Assembly: GCA_003241485.1 (NCBI GenBank)
Contig: QFQD01000017.1
Span: forward strand, 1 to 64,000
Direction of reading: 5' to 3'
DNA length: 64,000 bases
Origin: Ancylobacter novellus
GTDB taxonomy: Bacteria > Pseudomonadota > Alphaproteobacteria > Rhizobiales > Xanthobacteraceae
Part shown: in pieces, positions 16,802 through 25,211 of the stretch
Position numbering within the stretch: the stretch's first letter is position 1
How the letters are laid out: each line of letters begins with the position of its first letter
Position numbers and translations under genes: made by a program
The notes under the pieces: generated by a model
The model's database searches: none
What the model saw: only the letters and a program-made list of their open reading frames with translations
What the model was told of the DNA's origin: nothing

Positions 16802-18876
16802 GCGCGCCATTCCCACACAAGCAGGGTGCGCGCCGGCACGTTGAAATGGCCGCCGCCCTCAAGGCTCGCGCCTTCGAGGTTGTCCCCCGTGGCAAGGATC
16901 ACCTCCCAATGGCCGGACTGCACGGGCGGCGCGACGAAATCGACATCGACATGCGAAGCGTTCAGCATGATGACCAGCGAGGGCTCCTCGGGCAGCACCG
17001 GCGCGAGGCGCAGGGTGATGCACTTGGAGTGCGGATCGACCCAGTTCTCCTCAGTCATGCGGGTGCCGCCATTGTTGAACCAGGCGACGTCCGGCTGGCC
17101 CATCTCGTTGCGCGAGCCGGTGAGGAATTCCGGCCGCGACAGCGAGGAGTGGCGCTTGCGAAGATCGGCTAGGCGGGCGACGAAGTCCGGCAGCTCGGTA
17201 TCCTCGTTCGACCAGTCCACCCAGCCGATCTCGTTGTCCTGGCAATAGGCGTTGTTGTTGCCGCCCTGCGAGTTCGAGCGCTCGTCGCCGGCCAGCAGCA
17301 TCGGCACGCCCTGCGAGAGGAACAGCGTGGCGATCAGGTTGCGCTTCTGCCGGCGGCGCAGCGAATTGATGCCGGGATCATCCGTCTCGCCCTCTGTGCC
17401 GCAGTTCCAGCTCTTGTTGTCGTCGTGCCCGTCGCGGTTGCCCTCGCCGTTCGCCTCGTTGTGCTTGTCGTTGTAGGTGACGAGGTCGTGCAGGGTGAAA
17501 CCGTCATGGGCGGTGATGAAATTCACGCTCGACCACGGCCGGCGCCGGCCTTCGGAGAAAATGTCCTGCGAGGCGGCGAACCGCGTGGCGAAGCTCGGCA
17601 GCAGCCCTTCCGACCCGCACCAGAACTCGCGCACCTTGTCGCGATAGTCGCCGTTCCACTCGGAAAAGCCGGGCGGGAAGGCGCCGAGCTGGTAGCCGCC
17701 GGGACCGACATCCCACGGTTCGGCGATCAGCTTCAGGCCGCCCAGCGTGGGATCCTGGAGGATGGCGTTGAAGAAGGCGTGGCCGGGGTCGAAGCCGGTC
17801 GGGCGGCGGCCAAGCGTGGTGGCGAGGTCGAAGCGGAAGCCGTCAATGCCGTAGACCGAGGCCCACATGCGCAAGCTGTCCATCACCATCTGCAGCACGC
17901 GCGGATGGTCGGTGTTCACCGCGTTGCCGCAGCCGGTCATGTCGTCATAGTAGCGGCCATTGCCGGGCAGCAGCCGGTAGTAGGACGCGTTGTCGATGCC
18001 CTTGAACGACAGCGTCGGGCCGAGATGGTTGCCCTCGCAGGTGTGGTTGTAGACGACGTCGAGAATGACCTCGATGCCGGCCTGATGCAGCCGGTCCACC
18101 GCCTCGCCAATGGCATCGAGCCCGTCCTCGCCGAGATAGCGCGGCTCCGGCGCGAAGAAGTTGAGCGTGTTGTAGCCCCAATAGTTCGACAGGCCGTTGT
18201 CGATGAGGTGGCGGTCCTGCGTGAAGGCATGCACCGGCAGCAGCTCCAGCGCGGTGATGCCGAGCTTGGAGAGATATTCGACGAATTCCGGCTGGCCCAG
18301 CGCGGTGAAGGTGCCGCGTATCGCCTCCGGCACCAGCGGGTGGCGCATGGTGAGGCCGCGCACATGCCCCTCATAGATCACCGTCTTCGCCCAGGAGATG
18401 CGCGGATGCTGGGTGTCGGCCATCGGCGTGCCGACGACGACGCGGGCCTTGGGCATGAAGGCGGCGCTGTCGCGCTCGTCCATAATCAGGTCGGCATCGT
18501 CGCCCGCACCGATCTGGTAGCCATACAGCGCATCGTCCCACTGGATGTTGCCCACCAGCATGCGGGCATAGGGGTCGAGCAGCAGCTTGTTCGGGTTGAA
18601 GCGGTGGCCGGCGTCCGGCGCCCAGGGCCCATGCACGCGCCAGCCATAGACCTGCCCGCGCCCGACACCGGGCAGATAGCAGTGCCAGACACCGTTGGTG
18701 CATTCATGCAGGTCGATGCGCTCCAGCTCGGTCTCGCCATAGCGGTCGAACAGGCAGAGCGTGACGCCAGTGGCATTGTCGGAGAACAGCGCGAAATTGG
18801 TTCCCCGGCCGTCGACCGTAACACCGAGGGGAAAGGCCGAGCCGGGCAGGATCCTGCGCATGAAGGGGAGCACCAT
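16798..18876 (-). CDS. glgX: glycogen debranching enzyme (GlgX/TreX, isoamylase type)
   Basis: A 692-residue GH13_11 enzyme. The N-terminal CBM48 domain (P-L-G-V-x-x-D-G-x-G-x-N-F-A-L-F-S) is followed by G-Y-N-x-L-N-F-F-A-P-E, V-I-L-D-V-V-Y-N-H-T, G-F-R-F-D-L-A-T-T-L-G-R (nucleophile), L-I-A-E-P-W-D-V-G-P-G-G-Y-Q (acid/base) and F-I-T-A-H-D-G-F-T-L-x-D-L. It cleaves alpha-1,6 branches to supply linear chains to TreY and TreZ encoded downstream. It is first in the operon, directly behind an EcfG-type promoter. Ribosome sites in front of the ATGs at 18876 and 18861 are both poor, so the start is uncertain by five codons. Confidence 0.95.
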   Translation of the reverse strand: MVLPFMRRILPGSAFPLGVTVDGRGTNFALFSDNATGVTLCLFDRYGETELERIDLHECTNGVWHCYLPGVGRGQVYGWRVHGPWAPDAGHRFNPNKLLLDPYARMLVGNIQWDDALYGYQIGAGDDADLIMDERDSAAFMPKARVVVGTPMADTQHPRISWAKTVIYEGHVRGLTMRHPLVPEAIRGTFTALGQPEFVEYLSKLGITALELLPVHAFTQDRHLIDNGLSNYWGYNTLNFFAPEPRYLGEDGLDAIGEAVDRLHQAGIEVILDVVYNHTCEGNHLGPTLSFKGIDNASYYRLLPGNGRYYDDMTGCGNAVNTDHPRVLQMVMDSLRMWASVYGIDGFRFDLATTLGRRPTGFDPGHAFFNAILQDPTLGGLKLIAEPWDVGPGGYQLGAFPPGFSEWNGDYRDKVREFWCGSEGLLPSFATRFAASQDIFSEGRRRPWSSVNFITAHDGFTLHDLVTYNDKHNEANGEGNRDGHDDNKSWNCGTEGETDDPGINSLRRRQKRNLIATLFLSQGVPMLLAGDERSNSQGGNNNAYCQDNEIGWVDWSNEDTELPDFVARLADLRKRHSSLSRPEFLTGSRNEMGQPDVAWFNNGGTRMTEENWVDPHSKCITLRLAPVLPEEPSLVIMLNASHVDVDFVAPPVQSGHWEVILATGDNLEGASLEGGGHFNVPARTLLVWEWRA

Positions 18877-18898
18877 TCAGAGGAGGGATGAAAGGCAG

Positions 18899-18923
18899 AA
18901 CGGCGCCGGCGGCTGCGCGTTCC
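18899..18923 (-). promoter_or_regulatory. EcfG-type general stress promoter of glgX-treZ-treY
   Basis: On the minus strand GGAAC (18923-18919) and CGTT (18902-18899) are separated by 16 bases, an exact match to the EcfG (general stress sigma factor) consensus GGAAC-N16/17-CGTT of alphaproteobacteria. Transcription would start near 18892, about 15 bases before the glgX ATG at 18876 or 30 before that at 18861. Trehalose genes are known members of PhyR/EcfG regulons, so the site makes biological sense. Confidence 0.7.
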
Positions 18924-19086
18924 ACGTGTCGGATGAGGTTTTGCGGGAGGAGCGGCGCCGGGCGCTGCGCTCGAAGGTCGGCCGGTGGGGCGCGGCCGGC
19001 GCTGGGGGCGCGTGGCCTCCAGCGCGTGCGGCGGTGTCGGGCGTGCGTCTGGCGCGCGCCGCAGGTAAGGGGCGCCGTCGGCGGCG

Positions 19087-19338
19087 CTAGCTGCGTATCG
19101 CCCGCACCAGTCCTATCAGGATGCAGGCACCGAGAACGCCGGCAACGAGGTAGCCGAGCCATCCGCCGAAGCCGACACCGATGAAGCTGAAGATGAAGCT
19201 CGCCACCGCGGCGCCGATGATGCCGAGGACGATGTTCATGAAAATGCCGGTGCCGGTCTTCATGATGCTCGAGGCGATCCAGCCCGCCAGTCCGCCGATG
19301 ATGATGGCGGCGATCCACCCGATCTGTGCGTCTTCCAT
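19087..19338 (-). CDS. GlsB/YeaQ/YmgE family stress-associated membrane protein
   Basis: An 83-residue, very hydrophobic protein with three predicted membrane segments and the family pattern G-W-I-A-A-I-I-I-G-G-L-A-G-W-I-A-S, then M-N-I-V-L-G-I-I-G-A, then G-F-G-G-W-L-G-Y-L-V-A-G-V-L-G-A. The start at 19338 is set by GGGAGA seven bases upstream; the open frame runs on to 19431 but without a ribosome site. Relatives are often induced by envelope, osmotic or stationary stress, although the molecular role is unknown. An EcfG-type promoter lies about 45 bases upstream. The spacer to glgX (18877-19086) holds that gene's promoter and nothing else I recognise. Confidence 0.88.
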   Translation of the reverse strand: MEDAQIGWIAAIIIGGLAGWIASSIMKTGTGIFMNIVLGIIGAAVASFIFSFIGVGFGGWLGYLVAGVLGACILIGLVRAIRS

Positions 19339-19382
19339 ATCCGTCTCCCAAAAAGCCCCCGCCTGATCCGGCGGCGAATTGA

Positions 19383-19408
19383 AACGCCAAGGGGTGCGCG
19401 GATGTTCC
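19383..19408 (-). promoter_or_regulatory. EcfG-type general stress promoter of the GlsB-like gene
   Basis: On the minus strand GGAAC (19408-19404), a 17-base spacer and CGTT (19386-19383) match the alphaproteobacterial EcfG consensus exactly. The expected start near 19375 leaves a leader of about 37 bases containing the GGGAGA ribosome site. It is the second such site in 500 bases. Confidence 0.72.
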
Positions 19409-19508
19409 CGCGGGATGCGGCGATCCGGCACGGAACCGGATGGGGCCTGCGGGTTTGTTGCAGTGCCGCGACGCCCTGCGTGCGACGCATCTGAACAGCG
19501 AGGCCGGA

Positions 19509-21056
19509 ATGCACCGTCGAGAATTGTTGCTGGGATCCGTGCTCGTGCCGGTCCTGGCGACGTTGCAACTGCCCTTCGTCTCCTTGGCGACGGACGAGGC
19601 CGAAGCGCAGGACGCCACCCGCCCGGTCAAGCCGATGGCGTTCGACGCACAGACGGTGCGCCAGCTCGCCCGCGATCTGGCGGCCAAGCCCTACTCTCAG
19701 AGCGACCGGCAACTTCCCGCCGAACTCGACAAGCTGAGCTATGACGACTACCGCAACATCCGTTTCAACAGCGACCGCGCGCTGTGGCGCGGCAGCGGGG
19801 CGCGGTTCGAGGCCCAGCCCATGCATCGCGGTTTCCTGTTCCGCGACCGGGTCGATATCTCCATCGTCACGGACGGGCAGGCGCGCCCGCTGGCCTATTC
19901 GCCGGACCTGTTCCGCTTCGATAACGGACTGAAGGCGCCGGATCCGAAGCTCGATCTCGGCTTTTCCGGCTTTCGCCTGCACAGCCCGATCAATCGCCCG
20001 GATTATTTTGACGAGGTCGCGGTATTCCAGGGCGCGAGCTACTTCCGCGCCATCGGCAAGGGCCATGTCTACGGCACCTCGGCGCGCGGCCTGTCGATCA
20101 AGACCGGCGACGCGGGCGGCGAGGAATTCCCCATCTTCAAGGCGTTCTGGATCGAGCAGCCCCGGCCGGGCGCTGATTCCATCGTCGTGCATGCGCTGCT
20201 CGACAGCCCGAGCGCGGCGGCGGCGCACCGCTTCACCATCCGGCCCGGCGACACGACGGTGACGACGGTGGAGATGACGCTCTATCCGCGCACCGATGTC
20301 GACCAGGCGGGTCTGGCCTCGCTCACCAGCATGTTCCTGTTCGGTCCGAATGACCGTAACGGCGTCGACGATTTCCGCCCCATGGTCGGCGATGCCAACG
20401 GGCTCGCCATCCTGTCCGGCACCGGGGAGCGGCTGTGGCGGCCGCTGAGCAACCCGCTGCGGCTGCAGATCTCCTCCTTCGCCACCACCAACATCCGCGG
20501 CTTCGGGCTGATGCAGCGCCAGCGCTCGTTCTTCGACTATCAGGACCTCGAAGCGCGCTATGAGCGCCGGCCGAGCGTGTGGGTCGAGCCGATCGGCGAC
20601 TGGGGCGACGGCGCCGTGGTGCTGGTGGAGATCCCGACGCCGGAGGAGGTGCACGACAATATCGTCGCCTTCTGGCGGCCGCGCGAGCCGCTGCGCAAGG
20701 GGCGTGAGTATAATTACACCTACAGGCTTCACTGGACCTGGGATGGGCCGGACCACGCCGACATTGGCCGCTTCGGCGCCACCCGCGTCGGCGGCTCGGC
20801 GGAGCGCCGCCTGTTCGTGCTCGATGTGGTCGGCGACACGGTGAAGGGGCTGTCGCCGGACGGGCTGGCGGCGAAGGTGACGGCGAGCGAAGGGGCTGTG
20901 TCGAACATCGTGCTCCAGCCGAACCCGGACATCGAGGGCTGGCGGATCTCCTTCACCTTCGAGCCGCAGCGGGCCGCGAGTTCAGAACTTCGCGCCGATT
21001 TCGTCCGGGGCGACGAGAGGCTGGCGGAGAGCTGGGTTTACCGATGGACGGAGTAG
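19509..21056 (+). CDS. opgG: periplasmic glucan biosynthesis protein, OpgG/OpgD (MdoG) family
   Basis: A 515-residue periplasmic protein needed for synthesis of osmoregulated periplasmic glucans. ATG 19509 is set by GAGG 6 bases upstream. The leader M-H-R-R-E-L-L-L-G-S, followed by a hydrophobic core to about residue 27, carries two arginines and resembles a Tat signal, as in E. coli OpgD. The mature protein has the usual pattern: Y-D-D-Y-R-N-I-R-F near 80, F-R-L-H-S-P-I-N near 160, G-x-S-Y-F-R-A-I-G-K-G-x-V-Y-G-x-S-A-R-G-L-S near 180, F-F-D-Y-Q-D-L-E-A-R-Y-E-R-R-P-S near 345 and E-I-P-T-P-E-E-V-H-D-N-I-V-A-F-W near 375. It overlaps opgH by 13 bases. OpgG or OpgD cannot be settled by eye. Confidence 0.93.
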   Translation: MHRRELLLGSVLVPVLATLQLPFVSLATDEAEAQDATRPVKPMAFDAQTVRQLARDLAAKPYSQSDRQLPAELDKLSYDDYRNIRFNSDRALWRGSGARFEAQPMHRGFLFRDRVDISIVTDGQARPLAYSPDLFRFDNGLKAPDPKLDLGFSGFRLHSPINRPDYFDEVAVFQGASYFRAIGKGHVYGTSARGLSIKTGDAGGEEFPIFKAFWIEQPRPGADSIVVHALLDSPSAAAAHRFTIRPGDTTVTTVEMTLYPRTDVDQAGLASLTSMFLFGPNDRNGVDDFRPMVGDANGLAILSGTGERLWRPLSNPLRLQISSFATTNIRGFGLMQRQRSFFDYQDLEARYERRPSVWVEPIGDWGDGAVVLVEIPTPEEVHDNIVAFWRPREPLRKGREYNYTYRLHWTWDGPDHADIGRFGATRVGGSAERRLFVLDVVGDTVKGLSPDGLAAKVTASEGAVSNIVLQPNPDIEGWRISFTFEPQRAASSELRADFVRGDERLAESWVYRWTE

Positions 21057-23218
21057 TCGCCACGGACCGCGTGGCGGGTGCGGATCCGCGCGCCTTTCTG
21101 CCGGCCCTGCCGGACGAAGCGCCGCTGGAGATGCCGGTTCAGTCCCTGACGCGCGGACGACGGGCGGCGCGCCCGCCCGGACCTCACGCGGCGCTGCTGG
21201 CGCGGCGCGTCTTCGTCATCGGCGGCGCGGGCGCGCTGACGCTCTTTGCGGGGTACCAGATGTATCTGGTGCTCGATGTCGGGGGGCTGACGGCACTGGA
21301 AAGTGTGGTGCTCGGGCTATTCGTCATCCTGTTCGCCTGGATCAGCTTCTCCTTCACCAATGCGCTGGGCGGCGTGATGGCGATGCTTGGGCGCGGCGGC
21401 GGGACACTCGACATCGACCCCGACGGGCCGCTGCCGGCTCTGTCGACCCGCACGGCGCTCCTGATGCCGACCTATAATGAGGCCCCGGCGCGGGTCTTCG
21501 CCGGGCTTCAGGCAACGTACGAGTCGGTCGCGCAGACCGGCGCCATCGCCGCCTTCGACTTCTTTATCCTGAGCGACACCACCGATCCGGACATCTGGGT
21601 GGCGGAAGAAGCCGGCTTCCTCGCTTTGCGCGCGCACCTGGGCGAGGGCGCCCGGCTGTTCTATCGCCGCCGCGCCCGCAACACCGACCGCAAGGCGGGC
21701 AACATCGCCGACTGGGTGACCCGCTTCGGTGGCGCCTATGACAACATGCTGGTGCTCGACGCCGACAGCGTGATGACCGGGGCGTGCATCGTGCAGATCG
21801 CCGGCGCGATGGAGCGCAACCCGCAGGTGGGACTGATCCAGACCCTGCCGGTGATCGTCGGCGGGCGCACGCTTTTCGCCCGGATGCAGCAGTTCGCCGG
21901 GCGGCTCTATGGTCCGCTGCTCGCGCAGGGGCTTGCCTGGTGGCACGGCCCGGACAGCAATTACTGGGGCCACAATGCCATCATCCGCACCCGTGCTTTC
22001 GCCGGCTGCGCCGGCCTGCCGCATCTGAAGGGCCGCAAGCCGTTCGGCGGGCACATTCTCAGCCATGATTTCGTCGAGGCGGCGCTGATCCGCCGAGGCG
22101 GCTGGGGGGTGCACATCGTGCCGGGGCTGCAAGGCTCCTATGAGGAGGGCCCGCCCTCGCTCACCGACCTTGCCGTGCGCGACCGGCGCTGGTGTCAGGG
22201 CAATCTGCAACACGCCGCCGTGCTTCCGGGCCGTGGGCTGCATCCGGTAAGCCGGCTGCACCTGCTCACCGGAATCGGAGCCTATGTCACCGCGCCGCTC
22301 TGGCTGGTCATGCTGCTGGCGGGCCTGCTCACGGCGCTGCAGGCGCGCTTCGTGCCGCCGGATTATTTCCCCTCCGAATTCTCCTTGTTTCCCTCCTGGC
22401 CGGCGCAGGACCCGGTGCGCGCCGCCTGGGTGTTCGTCGGCACCATGGCGGTGCTGCTGCTGCCGAAGCTGATGGGTTATGCGCTGATGCTGCGCGATGG
22501 CACGGCCCGCCGGGGCTTTGGTGGTGGCGCGTTCGCCTTTGCCGGCCTGCTGGTCGAGACGCTGATCGCCGGCCTCGCCGCGCCGGTGATGATGCTCGCC
22601 CAGTCGGCCGCGGTGGCCAGCATATTGGCCGGCCGCGACGGTGGCTGGCAGCCGCAGCGGCGCGACGATGGTAGCGTCGGCCTGCGCGAGACGATGCGCC
22701 ATTTCGCGCCGCATACGCTGTTCGGCCTCGTGCTGGGCGGGGCGGCGCTGGCCATCTCGCTGCCGCTGTTCCTGTGGATGACCCCGGTCGTGCTCGGGCT
22801 CGTTCTCGCCATTCCGCTCGTGCTGTGGACCAGCAGCGCCCGCGCGGGCTTCTCCGGCGCCGGGCTGCTGACCACGCCCGAACACTCCGCACCACCGGCC
22901 GTGCTGGTGCGGGCGAATGCACTCGCCGCCGAGATGGCGGCGCGCACGCAGGTGGAGGAGGCGGTCGCGCGCCTGCGCGGCGATGCCGAACTGCTCGCCG
23001 CGCACCGCGCCATGCTGCCGGAGGCCGGCCAGCGCCCGCCGGGCGACTACGCGCCGGAGCGGCTGGTGGCGCGGGCGAAGGCGCACGACGCCCCGGATCT
23101 GCCGACGGCGCTTCATCTGCTGACGCCCCGCGAGAAGGCGGCGGCGCTCGGCGATGCTGCGGCGCTGGAGCGGCTGCTGGCTCTCGCCAGTCGCGCCACG
23201 CCGGCGGCGCAAAGCTGA
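21044..23218 (+). CDS. opgH: glucans biosynthesis glucosyltransferase H
   Basis: A 724-residue family-2 glycosyltransferase of the inner membrane that polymerises the beta-1,2 glucan backbone from UDP-glucose while moving it to the periplasm. Two membrane segments (about 52-72 and 82-103) precede the cytoplasmic GT domain: L-M-P-T-Y-N-E-A-P near 142, D239-A-D241 in L-V-L-D-A-D-S, S-H-D-F-V-E-A with the catalytic Asp near 342, and R-D-R-R-W-C-Q-G-N at 379-387 (the QxxRW-type motif). Several more membrane helices lie at about 410-600. The ATG at 21044 overlaps the end of opgG, so the two are cotranscribed. Somewhat shorter than E. coli OpgH (847), mostly at the N-terminus. Confidence 0.95.
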   Translation: MDGVVATDRVAGADPRAFLPALPDEAPLEMPVQSLTRGRRAARPPGPHAALLARRVFVIGGAGALTLFAGYQMYLVLDVGGLTALESVVLGLFVILFAWISFSFTNALGGVMAMLGRGGGTLDIDPDGPLPALSTRTALLMPTYNEAPARVFAGLQATYESVAQTGAIAAFDFFILSDTTDPDIWVAEEAGFLALRAHLGEGARLFYRRRARNTDRKAGNIADWVTRFGGAYDNMLVLDADSVMTGACIVQIAGAMERNPQVGLIQTLPVIVGGRTLFARMQQFAGRLYGPLLAQGLAWWHGPDSNYWGHNAIIRTRAFAGCAGLPHLKGRKPFGGHILSHDFVEAALIRRGGWGVHIVPGLQGSYEEGPPSLTDLAVRDRRWCQGNLQHAAVLPGRGLHPVSRLHLLTGIGAYVTAPLWLVMLLAGLLTALQARFVPPDYFPSEFSLFPSWPAQDPVRAAWVFVGTMAVLLLPKLMGYALMLRDGTARRGFGGGAFAFAGLLVETLIAGLAAPVMMLAQSAAVASILAGRDGGWQPQRRDDGSVGLRETMRHFAPHTLFGLVLGGAALAISLPLFLWMTPVVLGLVLAIPLVLWTSSARAGFSGAGLLTTPEHSAPPAVLVRANALAAEMAARTQVEEAVARLRGDAELLAAHRAMLPEAGQRPPGDYAPERLVARAKAHDAPDLPTALHLLTPREKAAALGDAAALERLLALASRATPAAQS

Positions 23219-23260
23219 CGCGCGGCGCAACCGCCTTGTTTTTGCCCGTGCTTTTGCGTG

Positions 23261-23287
23261 GAATGCGGCGTGTCGAGAGCCGCATTC
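23261..23287. terminator. hairpin after opgH
   Basis: GAATGCGGC (23261-23269) and GCCGCATTC (23279-23287) make a perfect 9-bp stem with a 9-base loop, 43 bases after the opgH stop. It has no T-tract. It may separate opgGH from the diguanylate cyclase gene. Confidence 0.4.
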
Positions 23288-23335
23288 TGCGCGCAACATG
23301 GCTGATGGACCGGGTCGTTGGCGCCACGTCGCATT

Positions 23336-24580
23336 ATGGACTCTGCCGAACTTGATTGGCTGTCGCTCGTCGCCGTGCCCATGCTCGCGGTGCGTTCCGG
23401 CGCGGTGGTGGCGATGAATGAGGCGGCGGAGGCCCTGTTTGTCGACGCGCCCAAAGCGCTTCCCATCGCCGAGGGGGCGCCGCCACCCATGGGAGCTACG
23501 TGCACCGTCGCGGGGGTGCCGCGCCGGCTGAAGGTCGGCGCCCGGCAGGTGAGCCCGGACGATGACCTCTGGTCGCTGACGATCAGCGAGGCCCGCAGCG
23601 CGCCCGACAATGCGACCGACGACGGCGACTGGGTCGACCTGCTTCCCGCCATAACCAACCTGCTGCCGGTGGCGCTGCTGATCGAGGACGCCAACGATGT
23701 CGGCGTGTTCGCCAATCGCGGCTTCTCCGAGATCTTCGGGTATGAGCTGGCGGAAATCGCCGCGCTCGACGACTGGTGGCGCAAGCTCTATCCCGACCCC
23801 GTCGTGCGCGAGGCCGCGCGGCTGGACTGGGCGGCGAAGCTCGCCGAAGCCCCGGCAGGCGACGGCACCATCTCGACGTCGGAGTTCCAGATCCGCTCGG
23901 GCAAGGGCATCGACAAGATGCTGCAGACCCACAGCTTCCGTATCGGCGGCTACCGCGTGCACTCCTATGTCGATATCTCCCATCGCCACAGGATGACCCT
24001 TGAACTGCAGGTGCTCGCCGATACGGACGCGCTGACCGGGGTGCCGAACCGGCGCAGTTTCTTCCAGCAGGCGGGGGCCCTGCTGCGGGCGGGCCAGCCG
24101 CTCGCCGTCCTGCTGCTGGACGTCGACCATTTCAAGCTGGTCAACGACCGCCATGGCCACGCCTTCGGTGATGAGGTGCTGGTGGAGATCGCCAAGCGCT
24201 GCCGGGCCGCGCTGCGGTCGGGAGACGTTCTGGCGCGCCTCGGCGGTGAGGAATTCGCCGTGCTGCTGCCGGGGCAGGACGAGGCGAACGCGACCGCGGT
24301 GGCCGAACGGCTGCGGCAGGCGATGGCGAACTCGGCCGCCGTCGGGCCATCGGACAGAAAGCCTGTCACGGTGAGCATTGGCGGGGCCTGCGCCGTGACA
24401 GGCGAGGTTCCGCTCGAAGAACTCCTCCTGCGGGCCGATCGCGCCCTGTATGCCGCCAAGCGGGCCGGCAGGAACTGCGTCCGCTTTTACACCGGCGAGC
24501 CCAGCGATACGGCGTCGGGCGGCGGTGCGGCACCTGGCGAGAATCGGCCGCAGACGCGCCGTCACAAGGACGCCGGATAA
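23336..24580 (+). CDS. diguanylate cyclase with PAS-like sensor region
   Basis: A 414-residue soluble protein. Residues about 1-100 look like a weak PAS-type fold and about 105-235 a second PAS domain (L-P-V-A-L-L-I-E-D-A-N-D-V-G-V-F-A-N, then F-S-E-I-F-G-Y). The GGDEF domain follows (D-A-L-T-G-V-P-N-R-R-S-F near 238) with the active site G-G-E-E-F at 303-307, so it should make c-di-GMP from two GTP. An inhibitory I-site R-S-G-D at 294-297, five residues before the active site, indicates product feedback. There are no membrane segments. A TTG at 23318 could extend it by six residues. It sits behind opgH and may be co-regulated, but I infer no direct link to glucan synthesis. Confidence 0.92.
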   Translation: MDSAELDWLSLVAVPMLAVRSGAVVAMNEAAEALFVDAPKALPIAEGAPPPMGATCTVAGVPRRLKVGARQVSPDDDLWSLTISEARSAPDNATDDGDWVDLLPAITNLLPVALLIEDANDVGVFANRGFSEIFGYELAEIAALDDWWRKLYPDPVVREAARLDWAAKLAEAPAGDGTISTSEFQIRSGKGIDKMLQTHSFRIGGYRVHSYVDISHRHRMTLELQVLADTDALTGVPNRRSFFQQAGALLRAGQPLAVLLLDVDHFKLVNDRHGHAFGDEVLVEIAKRCRAALRSGDVLARLGGEEFAVLLPGQDEANATAVAERLRQAMANSAAVGPSDRKPVTVSIGGACAVTGEVPLEELLLRADRALYAAKRAGRNCVRFYTGEPSDTASGGGAAPGENRPQTRRHKDAG

Positions 24581-24845
24581 GAGGCGGTAGGCAGAATTCC
24601 GGCCGGCGTCGTATCCCATCGGAAGGGGGGAGAGCCCCAGCCGCGCCGGGCGGCCGCCTGCGTTCACAAGGGCTCGAACGAGGGTCGCGGTCAATCTGTG
24701 AATTCAGTATACCAGACGCGAGGGATTGGCTTCGGATGCCCTTGCCTCGGCTAGGGCGGTGAGATAAGCCTGCCGCGTGCTTTGAATATTTCGCAACTGC
24801 GATACAACGTCCGATGACGTATGTTGACCGGGGAGGATGCCGTCC
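24581..24845. promoter_or_regulatory. upstream region of the nuo operon
   Basis: The 265 bases hold no gene. The segment 24695-24820 is less GC-rich than its flanks and should contain the complex I promoter. The only hexamer pair I see is weak: TTGCCT (24742-24747) and GATAAG (24763-24768) with 15 bases between. GGGAGG at 24831-24836 is the ribosome site for nuoA. Confidence 0.35.
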
Positions 24846-25211
24846 ATGAGCAGCCTGCTGCAGGATTATCTGCCCGTTGTCATTTTCATCGGCGTGTCGG
24901 CCGTCATCGGGCTGGCGCTCCTCGTTGCGCCGTTCCTCGTGGCCTTCAGCCGTCCCGATCCGGAGAAGATGTCGGCCTATGAATGTGGCTTCAATGCGTT
25001 CGACGATGCGCGCATGAAGTTCGATGTCCGCTTCTATCTGGTCTCGATCCTTTTCATCATCTTCGACCTTGAAGTCGCCTTCCTGTTCCCCTGGGCCATC
25101 ACCTTCGGCGAGCTGGGGAATTTTGGCTTCTTCTCGATGATGCTGTTCCTCGGCGTGCTGACCGTCGGATTCGTCTATGAATGGAAGAAGGGGGCGCTCG
25201 AATGGGATTGA
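24846..25211 (+). CDS. nuoA: NADH-quinone oxidoreductase subunit A
   Basis: A 121-residue membrane subunit of complex I with three helices (about 8-31, 62-84 and 90-112) and the conserved loop Y-E-C-G-F near residue 42. NuoA lies at the junction of the membrane and peripheral arms, and that loop cysteine is the one exposed in the deactive state of related enzymes. The ATG at 24846 is preferred over 24837 because GGGAGG lies 9 bases before it; the earlier ATG touches that ribosome site. First gene of the nuo operon, overlapping nuoB by 10 bases. Confidence 0.96.
   Translation: MSSLLQDYLPVVIFIGVSAVIGLALLVAPFLVAFSRPDPEKMSAYECGFNAFDDARMKFDVRFYLVSILFIIFDLEVAFLFPWAITFGELGNFGFFSMMLFLGVLTVGFVYEWKKGALEWD

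Noticed and set aside
18888..19184. 98-codon plus-strand frame after AGGAGG
   Set aside because: The ribosome-like sequence almost touches the ATG, the translation is Arg/Cys-rich without features, and it runs through the glgX promoter into the GlsB-like gene on the other strand.
19432..19460. EcfG promoter for opgG (GGAACC at 19432-19437)
   Set aside because: No CGTT occurs at a 16- or 17-base spacing; the nearest is TGTT at about 20 bases.
21317..24694. 1125-codon open frame on the minus strand across opgH and the diguanylate cyclase gene
   Set aside because: It is antisense to two well-supported genes, has no recognisable domain and an Arg/Gln/His-rich composition typical of the reverse frame of GC-rich genes.
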